Assembly (NCBI GenBank): GCA_902624095.1
Contig: CACNWB010000009.1
Coordinates: forward strand, 1-64,000
Length of the DNA stretch: 64,000 nucleotides
Direction: 5' to 3'
Source of the DNA: an uncultured PS1 clade bacterium
Lineage (GTDB): Bacteria > Pseudomonadota > Alphaproteobacteria > RS24
Shown in pieces: positions 8,747 through 16,732 of the stretch (the first letter of the stretch is position 1; each line of letters opens with the position of its first letter). The position numbers and the translations under genes are program-made. The notes under the pieces were generated by a model. It saw only the letters and a list, made by a program, of their open reading frames with translations, did no database searches and had not been told where the DNA came from.

Positions 8747-9093
8747 AGCGCTTTAAGCGTTGCCTGTACTTCTTCGGAGAAACCGACCGTTACCGTGTCG
8801 CCGTCCTCACAGACCGGGCGCTTGACAAGGCTTGGGTTGGCAACCATCAACTCCACCAACTGCGCTTCATCAGTCAGAGCTTTTTGGGCGTCAGACAGTT
8901 TACGCCAGCTTGTGCCACGCCGGTTCAACAGGATATCAAGCGGTTGATATGCCATCCAGCCATGAACGATCTCCGCCTTCAGACCTTGTTTTTTGAAGTC
9001 ATGGAACTGATGGTCAATGGCTTCAGCTTCAAGCCATTTGCGCGCTTTGCGAACCGTGTCGCAATTAGTAATGCCGTAAAGCGTAAGCGGCAT
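8743..9093 (-). CDS. ArsC/Spx-family protein (arsenate reductase-like)
   Basis: 116 residues with the ArsC thioredoxin-like fold. Cys11 in GITNCDTVRKARKWL is the conserved N-terminal cysteine, and the middle part (DILLNRRGTSWRKL) and end (VKRPVCEDGD) match the YffB/ArsC family. Family members are glutathione- or thioredoxin-linked reductases; the YffB branch has no proven arsenate activity, and there are no ars genes nearby. Its start overlaps the stop of coq4 by one base (TAATG), so the two are translationally coupled. Confidence 0.85.
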   Translation of the reverse strand: MPLTLYGITNCDTVRKARKWLEAEAIDHQFHDFKKQGLKAEIVHGWMAYQPLDILLNRRGTSWRKLSDAQKALTDEAQLVELMVANPSLVKRPVCEDGDTVTVGFSEEVQATLKAL

Positions 9094-9824
9094 TATTCAG
9101 CCGCAGCGAGAGCCGCCCGCTCAAATTCGCGCACCTGATCGGCCATCGAATTATAAGCATCGGGCGGCGTGATGTTCAGCGTGCGGCGCACTTCGCTGAT
9201 CGGGCGGGTTAGCAAATACTCCCAGTCTGCAGCCGGCAACCATGCCGCACGGCGACCTATGGAAAAGCCCTCGCGGATCGCTTTGCCGATTCTGAGCTGT
9301 GGCGCCTCGCGCATCGAGGCGTGATAGCCCATGGCGATGATCATCAAAATGCCCGGATTACCGAGTTGGCGCCACGTAAAGGCCAGCAAAGCCAATTCGC
9401 CCAACCCGTCGCGCCCATAGCCGGTAACGACATGCCACAAATCATGGGCATCACGCTGGCGTTCGGAAAACAACAAATGCTTGTCGGTTAGTTCCGAACT
9501 GGTACCGCCGCCGTCGACACTGGCCTGCGTCAATCCGTCAGCCGAAATTTGCTCGGTGGTGGTGAAATCAAGATAAGCGCGCCCCAGCGAGCCTTCGGCC
9601 TGCGCCGCCAGCCAATCGCGGTCTTTCAAATATGAAACCAGCGGTTTGTCGGCGGTCAGAATTTTTTCCGCATTGTCGTTTTTGAGAAAACGTTTATAAG
9701 AGCGAATGCCCGAGCGCCGTCCCATTGCTTGCAAGATAATGAACACTTGCTTGGTGTCTTCTTTGTCAGCAATCAGCTTTTGTAATGCTGTGGCAATTGT
9801 CCGCCATTTACCAAATCCAAACAT
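9093..9824 (-). CDS. coq4: Ubiquinone biosynthesis protein Coq4
   Basis: 243 residues. The diagnostic Coq4 metal motif is intact: H127-D128-L-W-H131 followed by E143 in GYGRDGLGE. The surrounding helices (PLVSYLKDRDWLAA, RAYLDF) also fit. Coq4 is needed for ubiquinone synthesis in mitochondria and many alphaproteobacteria, where it acts at the ring C1 position. Coq7, another ubiquinone hydroxylase, lies 1.4 kb away on the other strand, beyond tRNA-Leu. No signal peptide is seen; peripheral inner-membrane attachment is likely. Confidence 0.92.
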   Translation of the reverse strand: MFGFGKWRTIATALQKLIADKEDTKQVFIILQAMGRRSGIRSYKRFLKNDNAEKILTADKPLVSYLKDRDWLAAQAEGSLGRAYLDFTTTEQISADGLTQASVDGGGTSSELTDKHLLFSERQRDAHDLWHVVTGYGRDGLGELALLAFTWRQLGNPGILMIIAMGYHASMREAPQLRIGKAIREGFSIGRRAAWLPAADWEYLLTRPISEVRRTLNITPPDAYNSMADQVREFERAALAAAE

Positions 9825-9869
9825 ATTAAATCCTCACAAGACCCTCATGCGGGTCATAGTTCTGTCTTA

Positions 9870-9956
9870 TGGTGCCCTCGGTCGGACTCGAACCGACACT
9901 CCGTTGAAAGAAACGGATTTTGAATCCGTCGCGTCTACCAATTCCGCCACGAGGGC
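9870..9956 (-). tRNA. tRNA-Leu (anticodon CAA)
   Basis: An 87-base class II tRNA read on the minus strand. The acceptor strands GCCCTCG and CGAGGGC pair perfectly, CCA is encoded, and the anticodon loop TTCAAAA gives CAA (reads UUG). A long variable arm, as expected for leucine, contains TTTCTTTCAACGG. The T-arm GGTTCGAGTCC is normal. Confidence 0.97.
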
Positions 9957-9968
9957 TTTCTTTGCGTC

Positions 9969-9997
9969 AGTATACAGAAGCGGCCAGCCGGCGTCCA
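9969..9997 (-). promoter_or_regulatory. Putative promoter of tRNA-Leu(CAA)
   Basis: On the minus strand TGGACG (9997-9992) and TATACT (9974-9969) are separated by 17 bases, and the tRNA begins 12 bases after the second box. The -10 box is good and the -35 box is weak. Confidence 0.4.
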
Positions 9998-10083
9998 TGT
10001 TTTGCTTGTGGCAAGAGCGCGCGCCCCCTTTCACTTAATCCTTATTCCTTTCCCTGGCCTGCCTGCCCCTATATAGTCCGCAC

Positions 10084-10665
10084 ATGTTGCGACCGCTTTA
10101 TGACGCCGTTTTGAGACTCTCCGCCCACCGCCGCGCAAGCTGGGTACTTGGCGCGGTGTCGTTTATCGAAAGCTCCATTTTCCCGGTACCGCCCGACCTC
10201 TTACTGGTGCCGATGATTTTCAGCGCGCGCGCGCGTGCTTGGACATTGGCGGCAATCACCACGATCACATCAGCGCTAGGTGCGTTGTTGGGATATGCTA
10301 TCGGCGCCCTGTTCTGGGACACACTCGGCAGCCAAATTATTTTCCTCTATGGAGGGCAAGAGGCGTTTGACAGTTTTCAGGCATTTTATGTCGAATGGGG
10401 GTTGTTGGTTTTGCTGGCCGCGGCGGCTACTTTTTTGCCGTTCAAAATCGCCACCATTGCTAGCGGCGTTGCCGGCCTGCCATTGTTCGGTTTTTTTGTC
10501 ACAAGCCTTGTCGGGCGGGGTTTGCGGTTTTATCTGGTTGCCGCCGGAGCCTATTATTTGGGGCCGGGCATGCGCCGGCAATTTGAACGCAATTTTGCCC
10601 TCATGTCGGCTGTAACCGGCGTGCTCGCACTGGCTCTGCTTATCTATCTTTTCCTGCGGCATTAG
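10084..10665 (+). CDS. yqaA: YqaA/DedA-like membrane protein (VTT domain)
   Basis: 193 residues with four to five predicted membrane segments. The segment SFIESSIFPVPPDLLLVPMI at about 26-45 is the signature of YqaA proteins in the SNARE-associated/VTT superfamily, and GYAIGALFWDT and LPFKIATIASGVAGL also fit. Relatives (DedA) are thought to move lipids or lipid carriers across the inner membrane; no specific role is known for YqaA. It is followed by dsbB after 12 bases and then coq7, so an envelope/redox operon is plausible. Confidence 0.85.
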   Translation: MLRPLYDAVLRLSAHRRASWVLGAVSFIESSIFPVPPDLLLVPMIFSARARAWTLAAITTITSALGALLGYAIGALFWDTLGSQIIFLYGGQEAFDSFQAFYVEWGLLVLLAAAATFLPFKIATIASGVAGLPLFGFFVTSLVGRGLRFYLVAAGAYYLGPGMRRQFERNFALMSAVTGVLALALLIYLFLRH

Positions 10666-10677
10666 GAAATTTGGAAC

Positions 10678-11178
10678 ATGCAAACCGATTTCAGAACTAA
10701 CGCACTCATTATCACGCTGGCAGGCACGGGCATATTGGCAACCGCGCTTATGACGGAGATTTGGGGCGGGTTGAGCCCTTGCGCGCTGTGCCTCCAACAA
10801 CGCTGGCCGTATTACATCGCCCTGCCGCTGACGGCACTTATCTGGGTCGGAGCGCATCGCGCGCCGATTGCCTTGCAAGGGCTGCTGGTGCCCGTGGGTC
10901 TTATTTTCGCGCTTGGTGCGACTTTAGGCTTTTACCATGCCGGTGTTGAATACGGGCTTTGGGCCGGGCCGTCTGGCTGCGGCGGCGGGTCGGTCGGATT
11001 TGAAACCACCACCGAATTGCTGGACGCCATGGCACGCGCCAAGCTGGTGCGCTGTGATGAAGCAGCTTTCACGCTTTTCGGCATATCTATGGCAGGGTAT
11101 AATTTTTTAGCGAGTAGTGGTCTGGCACTTTTGGCGTGGCACGGCGCAACGCGAACACTGCCTCAACAAACCCGTTAG
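10678..11178 (+). CDS. dsbB: Disulfide bond formation protein B
   Basis: 166 residues with four membrane segments. The first periplasmic pair is C35-x-x-C38 in SPCALCLQQRWPYY, and the second is C101 and C126, matching the two redox-active pairs of DsbB. The protein reoxidises DsbA and passes electrons to ubiquinone. That coq7, a ubiquinone hydroxylase, follows after 11 bases is in keeping with a quinone link. No dsbA lies within the window. Confidence 0.9.
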   Translation: MQTDFRTNALIITLAGTGILATALMTEIWGGLSPCALCLQQRWPYYIALPLTALIWVGAHRAPIALQGLLVPVGLIFALGATLGFYHAGVEYGLWAGPSGCGGGSVGFETTTELLDAMARAKLVRCDEAAFTLFGISMAGYNFLASSGLALLAWHGATRTLPQQTR

Positions 11179-11189
11179 GAAACGATGAA

Positions 11190-11759
11190 ATGACGAAACA
11201 AAAATCCGCACAGAAGCCTGAATCAGCATCCACGCCGGAACGGATTGCCGAAATGATCCGCGTCGACCATGCCGGCGAACATGGCGCAGTGCGCATTTAT
11301 GACGGTCAACTTGCCGTCTTCGCCCACGTGCCGGGAATGGAAAATACCGCCAATCTTATCCGCGAGATGGCACACCATGAGCAAACCCATCTTGACCATT
11401 TTGACCAACTCATAATCGCGCGCCGAGTGCGCCCGACGGTTTTTGGTCCGGCGTGGCATATGGCCGGGTTTGCGCTGGGTGCCGCAACCGCGCTGATGGG
11501 CGAAAAGGCTGCCATGGCTTGCACAGCTGCCGTTGAAGCAGAGATTGACGCACATTATGCCGCTCAGGAAAACGAGCTTGAAACTCATGATGGGGAAGGG
11601 GATTTGTCGGCGGCAATCAAACAATTTCGTGCCGATGAAGCCGAACATCGCCAAACCGCGTTGGACGCAGGTGCCGAAGAAGCCCCAGGATATGAAATTA
11701 TGACCCGGATTATAAGGCTTGGGTGTCGCGCCGCCATACGCGCGTCTGAGCGTTACTGA
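11190..11759 (+). CDS. coq7: 3-demethoxyubiquinol 3-hydroxylase (Coq7)
   Basis: 189 residues. The carboxylate-bridged di-iron ligands are spread in the usual way: Glu in VDHAGEHGA, ExxH in EMAHHEQTHLDHF, Glu in AAVEAEIDAHY, and ExxH in DEAEHRQTAL. Coq7 hydroxylates demethoxyubiquinone in the last oxygen-dependent step but one of ubiquinone synthesis. ATG 11190 is chosen because AGGAA lies before it and the longer frame (from 11136) would overlap dsbB. It is the last gene of the yqaA-dsbB-coq7 run. Confidence 0.93.
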   Translation: MTKQKSAQKPESASTPERIAEMIRVDHAGEHGAVRIYDGQLAVFAHVPGMENTANLIREMAHHEQTHLDHFDQLIIARRVRPTVFGPAWHMAGFALGAATALMGEKAAMACTAAVEAEIDAHYAAQENELETHDGEGDLSAAIKQFRADEAEHRQTALDAGAEEAPGYEIMTRIIRLGCRAAIRASERY

Positions 11760-11781
11760 GTGCTATTGATTTTTACAGCAC

Positions 11782-12393
11782 TTACGGCTCAAGCTCGGTA
11801 TCCCAATAAAGATAGTCCTGCCAGCTTTCATGGCAGTAATTCGGCGGAAACCGCCGGCCGGTCTCGTGCAATTCATATACGTTCGGTTGGCGTGGTTTGT
11901 TGCGCGGCACCATATTAGCCTGCTTGGGCAGACGCCCGCCTTTACGCAAATTGCAGGGGCCACATGCCGCCACAACATTTTCCCATGTCGTGCGTCCACC
12001 GGCGCGGCGCGGAATAACATGGTCAAAGGTCAAATCCTGCGGTGACCCGCAATATTGGCAACTGAAACCGTCGCGCAAAAACACGTTAAACCGTGTAAAC
12101 GCGGGATAGCGCGGCGGCTTTACGTAGGTTTTCAGCGAAACAACGCTGGGCAGAACGAAATCGGTCGAGGGCGAGCGCACAATCGTATCATATTCGGAAA
12201 CAATATTGACACGATCCAGAAACACCGCCTTCAGCGTGTCCTGCCAGGCCCAAAGCGAAAGCGGATAATAGCTGAGCGGGCGGAAGTCGGCATTGAGCAC
12301 CAGCGCCGGACAACTTTCTGGATTTTTGAAATCCGGCGGTGCCGATTTGACGAAGTCGTTAATATCCGGTCGCGCTGTTTGCATCTCTGCCAT
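11782..12393 (-). CDS. HNH endonuclease family protein
   Basis: 203 residues. The C-terminal half carries a full HNH domain: CQYCG, then FDHVIPRRAGGRTTWENVVAACGPCNLRKGG, i.e. two CxxC zinc knuckles around the catalytic DH and N. The N-terminal half (LVLNADFRPLSYYPLSLW) is typical of a widespread bacterial HNH family found as a single housekeeping-like gene. No methylase or restriction partner is nearby, so a restriction role is not supported. ATG 12393 is preferred over 12426 because GGGAGAAGGG precedes it. Confidence 0.88.
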   Translation of the reverse strand: MAEMQTARPDINDFVKSAPPDFKNPESCPALVLNADFRPLSYYPLSLWAWQDTLKAVFLDRVNIVSEYDTIVRSPSTDFVLPSVVSLKTYVKPPRYPAFTRFNVFLRDGFSCQYCGSPQDLTFDHVIPRRAGGRTTWENVVAACGPCNLRKGGRLPKQANMVPRNKPRQPNVYELHETGRRFPPNYCHESWQDYLYWDTELEP

Positions 12394-12514
12394 ATCCCTT
12401 CTCCCGCCTGACCCAAGACCTTTCAATCGCTAACGAATTAATTATTCAGAATTATTAAGCGGAAATTTTAAAGAATGTTACATGTAGCTGGTGCCGATGC
12501 CAAGTCATGCGCCA

Positions 12515-13144
12515 TCAGACCTTTTGTCGCTGTTGCCCGTAATACACCCACAACAAGCGCGCTGCGGCCCCACGCAAAGGTGACCAATCTTGCGCCAGCG
12601 TCGCCAATTGCGCGGCATCGGGGCGGGTATTTTTGCGATAGAGCAGCCGATAACCCTCCTGCAAGGCAAGGTCCCCCGCAGGAAAACAGTCGGCGCGGCG
12701 CATATTGAACAGCAAATAGCAATCCGCCGTCCACGGACCAATACCAGTTAATGCCGTCAGCATCTCATGTGCAGCGTCATTTTCGGCGCGGTGCAACGCG
12801 GAAAACAGTAGGTGCCCATCCAACACGGCCTGTGCCAGCCCGGAAAGATAACGTCGTTTGGGAGCCGACACGCCACACGCTGCCAGTGTCGCATCATCTG
12901 CCGCCAACCATGCTTGCGGCGTCATGTCGGATATTTGCGCATCGACCCGGCTTTGAATGGCGGTCGCGGCGGCCGTTGATACTTGCTGCGCGATTAAAAT
13001 CCGCACAAGGCCTTCAAAACCCGTCGGTGCTCGGCGCATGGCCGGGGGGCCATAAGTTTCGTAAACATGGGCGAGACCGGCATCTTGCGCCGCAAGCTGT
13101 CGGCACGCATAGTCGAGATCAGCGTTGGTATTAAATTTTTTCAT
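12515..13144 (-). CDS. DNA-3-methyladenine glycosylase (AlkA type, HhH-GPD)
   Basis: 209 residues of the helix-hairpin-helix GPD superfamily. GLVRILIAQQVST begins the domain, LTALTGIGPWTADCYLL is the hairpin, and the catalytic Asp follows in FPAGDLALQ. It should remove alkylated bases such as 3-methyladenine. It lacks the N-terminal domain of E. coli AlkA, like many short bacterial forms. A longer frame reaches 13363 but would run through the divergent gluQ; ATG 13144 fits the family start. Confidence 0.9.
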   Translation of the reverse strand: MKKFNTNADLDYACRQLAAQDAGLAHVYETYGPPAMRRAPTGFEGLVRILIAQQVSTAAATAIQSRVDAQISDMTPQAWLAADDATLAACGVSAPKRRYLSGLAQAVLDGHLLFSALHRAENDAAHEMLTALTGIGPWTADCYLLFNMRRADCFPAGDLALQEGYRLLYRKNTRPDAAQLATLAQDWSPLRGAAARLLWVYYGQQRQKV

Positions 13145-13174
13145 GCAAAGCCCAGTATCCGCAGATTGTTTATG

Positions 13175-14086
13175 ATGGAAAAGCAAAAAAAATTCGTGAC
13201 CCGTTTTGCGCCCAGTCCAAATGGCTGGCTGCATCTGGGTCATGCTTATTCCGCTCTGTATGCTGCTCGCCAGGCGGCAGCTCATGATGGGGTGTTTCTC
13301 TTGCGCATCGAAGACATCGACACGGGCCGTGCGCGGGCGCATTTTGTCGACGGCATTTACCAAGACCTCGATTGGTTGGGCCTGACATGGCCTGAGCCGG
13401 TGCTCATGCAGTCAACCCGCTTTGATACTTATCAGGGTGCGCTTGGAAATTTACGTGACCGGGATCTGGTTTATCCATGCTGGGCTTCCCGCGCCGAAAT
13501 TGCGGCAGAAATCCAGGCCATGCCCGGGGGCGCCGAAAACTGGCCGCGCGATCCAGATGGCGCACCCGTCTATCCAGGCATTTATCGCGATATCAACACC
13601 CAACAGCGCCAAAGCCTGATGTGGCGTGGCGGCAGCTATGCATGGCGCTTGCGAATGGACCGTGCCATTGCAGAAGCCGAAAAGCTGAACGGGGGACCAC
13701 TATTTTTTACCGAATTGTCGGACGGCACACCGCAACAGGTCGCGGTTGAGGCGCAGCTCTTCGGTGATGTGGTGCTGGCACGGAAAGATGTGCCGACCAG
13801 CTATCACCTGAGCGTGGTGATTGATGATGCAGAACAAAACATTACCCATGTCACGCGGGGCCGGGACCTTATTGCTGCCACCCATATTCACCGCGTGCTT
13901 CAGCTTTTGCTGGACCTTCCGGAACCACATTATTTTCATCACGGACTGGTGCGCGACATATCCGGTCGGCGCCTGTCGAAACAGGCAGGCGACGCCGGTT
14001 TTCGAGGGTTGCGCCAAGACGGATACAGCCGCGAGAATGTAATCGCCTCCCTGCCAGCGCCGATCGGAAGCGGTGCGCCCCTTTGA
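13175..14086 (+). CDS. gluQ: Glutamyl-Q tRNA(Asp) synthetase
   Basis: 303 residues, equivalent to the catalytic half of GluRS without an anticodon-binding domain, as expected for GluQ-RS, which glutamylates queuosine in tRNA-Asp. The HIGH motif reads HLGH (20-23) within FAPSPNGWLHLGH and the KMSKS-like motif is RRLSKQ. The zinc site is decayed: the usual CxC is C102-W-A104, and the later YPGTC is YPGIY, so only one of three cysteines remains. ATG 13172 is an equally possible start. queG, another queuosine gene, is at 52117. Confidence 0.9.
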   Translation: MEKQKKFVTRFAPSPNGWLHLGHAYSALYAARQAAAHDGVFLLRIEDIDTGRARAHFVDGIYQDLDWLGLTWPEPVLMQSTRFDTYQGALGNLRDRDLVYPCWASRAEIAAEIQAMPGGAENWPRDPDGAPVYPGIYRDINTQQRQSLMWRGGSYAWRLRMDRAIAEAEKLNGGPLFFTELSDGTPQQVAVEAQLFGDVVLARKDVPTSYHLSVVIDDAEQNITHVTRGRDLIAATHIHRVLQLLLDLPEPHYFHHGLVRDISGRRLSKQAGDAGFRGLRQDGYSRENVIASLPAPIGSGAPL

Positions 14087-14141
14087 CGCTTGTGTATATT
14101 CGGATGTTTGCCAACATAGGCGTGTCCTGTATGCTTAATCA

Positions 14142-15788
14142 ATGAGTGTTGCTCTAGATATGACGGCCAGTGAAACACCTAATATTCAAGCACTTGCGGC
14201 GCGCACGGCCCGTGTCGCAAAGGCGCTAAAAGCGTGTCAAAGCAGCTTGGAAAGCCCGTTACCAGCGGTTCTGGACGAAAGTCAATATGCCCGCCACGGG
14301 CGCGCGTGGGCCGCCACTTATGTTGCCGCGCTGTCGCAATTGAGCGCATATTGCACCGATATGGCCGCACAATCACGTTTGGGCCCGCTTGAATATCATC
14401 TGGTGCATATTGTGTTTGGCGAATATCTAAACCAGCTTGCCGGTGGTCTACCGATGAGCCAGGGCGAGTTTGTGCGTCCGGCGGATTTGGGCCTTGACGA
14501 CCCGTTGCCAGGATTTGACAATGCCGACATCGCCTTTTTCCGCAAACAGGGCAACACTGGCGAACGGCGCGTGCAAGTGGCTCAATTGCTGGCGCAACTG
14601 GTCACACCGGAAGCCGATGCCGGCCTTGATGAAACCCATCTGATGATCCGCGACCAGTTTCGCCGGTTTGCTGAAGAAAAGGTAGCACCGCATGCGCATG
14701 GTTGGCATCTTGATGATGCGCTCATCCCCCTCGCGCTGATTGAGGAAATGGCCGAACTGGGGGTGTTTGGCCTGACGATACCGGAAGAGTTCGGCGGCTT
14801 TGGCATGGGCAAGCAAGCCATGTGCGTCGTGTCGGAGGAATTGTCGCGCGGCTATATCGGCGTCGGCTCGTTGGGCACACGAACGGATATTGCCGCCGAA
14901 CTGATCATGCAAAACGGCACGCAAGCCCAAAAAGAAAAATATCTGCCCGCTATCGCCAGCGGCTCCATTCTACCAACGGCGGTGTTTACCGAGCCCAATA
15001 CAGGTTCAGACCTCGCAAGCCTAACGACACGCGCCAGGAAAACCGATGATGGCTACCGCGTTTTCGGCGCCAAAACATGGATAACCCATGCCGCCCGCGC
15101 CGATCTCATGACCTTGCTGGTACGCTCCGAAGCCGATGTTCAAGACCATGCAGGGCTTTCAATGTTTTTGGCCGAAAAACCACGCGGCACTGAGGAAGAT
15201 GACTTTCCCGTAGACGGGCTCAATGGCGGTGAGATCAGTGTTTTGGGCTATCGGGGCATGAAAGAATATGATTTGGGCTTCGACGATTTTCACGTTGATG
15301 AATCCGCGCTTTTGGGCGGACAACCCGGCGCGGGTTTCAAACAGCTCATGCAAACCTTTGAAAGCGCGCGCATTCAAACCGCGGCGCGCGCCGTGGGCGT
15401 GGCGCAAAGCGCCCTGGATCTCGCCTTCAAATATGCGCTGGACCGGCAACAATTCGGCAAGCCGATTTTCAGCTTTGAGCGCATTAGCGGCAAAATTGTA
15501 ATGATGGCGGCGGAGATTCTGGCGGCCCGCCAATTGACTTATTTTGCGGCGCGGCGCAAGGAAATGAATGCGCGCTGCGATTTGGAGGCGGGCATGGCAA
15601 AATTGCTGGCCGCGCGTGTAGCTTGGGCGGCGGCTGACAATGGGCTGCAAATTCACGGCGGCAACGGTTTTGCGCTTGAATATCCGATCAGCCGCGTGTT
15701 GTGCGATGCCCGCATTCTTAATATTTTTGAAGGGGCGGCGGAAATCCAGGCTGATATTATTGCCCGCCGCCTTTTGCCAACTAAGTAA
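14142..15788 (+). CDS. mcd: (2S)-methylsuccinyl-CoA dehydrogenase (acyl-CoA dehydrogenase family)
   Basis: 548 residues, about 170 longer at the N-terminus than a normal acyl-CoA dehydrogenase; this extension and length are typical of methylsuccinyl-CoA dehydrogenase of the ethylmalonyl-CoA pathway. The acyl-CoA dehydrogenase core has FTEPNTGSDLASL for FAD binding, DRQQFGKPIF, and a likely catalytic base E530 in NIFEGAAEIQ. The enzyme oxidises (2S)-methylsuccinyl-CoA to mesaconyl-CoA and gives electrons to ETF. The next genes are a HIG1 protein, cobalamin adenosyltransferase, etfBA and a hydroxyacyl-CoA dehydrogenase, which fits the same pathway. An isovaleryl-CoA-like dehydrogenase is the alternative but would be shorter. 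Confidence 0.87.
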   Translation: MSVALDMTASETPNIQALAARTARVAKALKACQSSLESPLPAVLDESQYARHGRAWAATYVAALSQLSAYCTDMAAQSRLGPLEYHLVHIVFGEYLNQLAGGLPMSQGEFVRPADLGLDDPLPGFDNADIAFFRKQGNTGERRVQVAQLLAQLVTPEADAGLDETHLMIRDQFRRFAEEKVAPHAHGWHLDDALIPLALIEEMAELGVFGLTIPEEFGGFGMGKQAMCVVSEELSRGYIGVGSLGTRTDIAAELIMQNGTQAQKEKYLPAIASGSILPTAVFTEPNTGSDLASLTTRARKTDDGYRVFGAKTWITHAARADLMTLLVRSEADVQDHAGLSMFLAEKPRGTEEDDFPVDGLNGGEISVLGYRGMKEYDLGFDDFHVDESALLGGQPGAGFKQLMQTFESARIQTAARAVGVAQSALDLAFKYALDRQQFGKPIFSFERISGKIVMMAAEILAARQLTYFAARRKEMNARCDLEAGMAKLLAARVAWAAADNGLQIHGGNGFALEYPISRVLCDARILNIFEGAAEIQADIIARRLLPTK

Positions 15789-15825
15789 TAACCAGAAACC
15801 TAAGAACGTAAAACGGGAAAAAATC

Positions 15826-16014
15826 ATGGCTGTGGTCAATTATATGATTCCTCTGGGGTTGGCGGCGGTCACCGCCGTTTTGCTCGCTGGGCTGTTGAAC
15901 ATGTTGCGCAGCGGCAGTGCCAGCACTTCGCAAAAGCTGATGCGCTGGCGCGTCGGGCTTCAATTTGCGACAGTCGTAATGGTTATGCTGGGATTTTACC
16001 TCTCAGGGCGCTAA
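15826..16014 (+). CDS. HIG1-domain small membrane protein (twin transmembrane protein)
   Basis: 62 residues with two membrane segments (about 8-27 and 44-60) joined by a loop of charged and small residues. R42-V-G-L-Q46 fits the HIG1 R-x3-Q motif. HIG1 proteins in mitochondria associate with respiratory complexes; small bacterial versions have been linked to cytochrome oxidase, but the function here is unproven. As far as I recall this protein often precedes the adenosyltransferase in alphaproteobacteria, as here (29-base gap). The frame extends upstream into mcd, but ATG 15826 after AAACGGGAAAAAA is the family start. Confidence 0.83.
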   Translation: MAVVNYMIPLGLAAVTAVLLAGLLNMLRSGSASTSQKLMRWRVGLQFATVVMVMLGFYLSGR

Positions 16015-16042
16015 ATCTGACGAGAGACTCGGGAATTTCGGC

Positions 16043-16612
16043 ATGGTCAAACTGACAAAAATCTACACGCGAACAGGCGATGACGGCACCACCGGCCTAG
16101 CTGACGGCACACGGCGCGCCAAGCATGATTTGCGGATTGCGTGTTACGGAACGATTGACGAAGCCAATGCCGCGCTGGGCCTTGCGCGCACGGCGCTTGA
16201 GGAAAAATCCGAGGTTTCAAAGGTGATTTTGCGCTTGCAGAATGATTTTTTTGATTTAGGCGCAGATTTGGCGACACCGGATCCGGATATGGAAGGCGCA
16301 TTGCGCATTACGGACGATCAAGTGGCGCGGTTGGAAGAGGAAATCGATACGCTCAACACCACGCTTGATGCGTTGGAAAGCTTCATTTTGCCCGGCGGTA
16401 CGCCGGCAGCGGCCTATCTGCATCTTGCGCGCACCATTACGCGGCGCGCAGAGCGCGAATTATGTGCCGCGATTGCCGAAGGCGACACAGCTATTTCGTA
16501 TCCCGCCAGACAGTTTTTGAACCGCGCTTCGGATCTTTTGTTTGTCGCTGCAAGAGTGGCAAACAATAACGGCAAATCGGACATTCTCTGGCAGCCGGGC
16601 CTGAACAGATAA
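16043..16612 (+). CDS. ATP:cob(I)alamin adenosyltransferase (PduO type)
   Basis: 189 residues. The N-terminal ATP-binding segment IYTRTGDDGTTGLADG is diagnostic, and the later YGTIDEANAALG and SYPARQFLNRASDLLFVAAR segments match PduO-type enzymes. It makes adenosylcobalamin, the cofactor of ethylmalonyl-CoA and methylmalonyl-CoA mutases, which ties it to mcd upstream and the epimerase at 3055. It may also serve general B12 salvage. It is cytoplasmic and follows the HIG1 gene in the same direction. Confidence 0.93.
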   Translation: MVKLTKIYTRTGDDGTTGLADGTRRAKHDLRIACYGTIDEANAALGLARTALEEKSEVSKVILRLQNDFFDLGADLATPDPDMEGALRITDDQVARLEEEIDTLNTTLDALESFILPGGTPAAAYLHLARTITRRAERELCAAIAEGDTAISYPARQFLNRASDLLFVAARVANNNGKSDILWQPGLNR

Positions 16613-16659
16613 GCCTAAAATTCTGCGCGTTTTGACGCAGGCATAAGACTCTGCGCGAA

Positions 16660-16688
16660 TTGACTTATCAGAGCCAATTCTCTAATTA
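16660..16688 (+). promoter_or_regulatory. Putative sigma-70 promoter of etfBA
   Basis: TTGACT (16660-16665) and TAATTA (16683-16688) are separated by 17 bases, about 45 bases before the etfB start. It lies in the 120-base gap after the adenosyltransferase, so etfBA may have its own promoter apart from mcd. Confidence 0.45.
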
Positions 16689-16732
16689 TGCGGCAATGCG
16701 TGCCGACACGCGCCCAATTATGGAGAACACAC

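Noticed and set aside
11136-11189. Longer N-terminus for coq7
   Set aside because: It overlaps dsbB out of frame, shows no similarity to Coq7, and the ATG at 11190 has a better ribosome-binding site.
11782-12393. HNH nuclease as part of a restriction or defence system
   Set aside because: No methylase, helicase or other defence gene is nearby, and this HNH family is a widespread single gene in alphaproteobacteria.
15640-15825. Longer N-terminus for the HIG1 protein
   Set aside because: This part is the out-of-frame end of mcd and adds no similarity; the 62-residue form has the family length.
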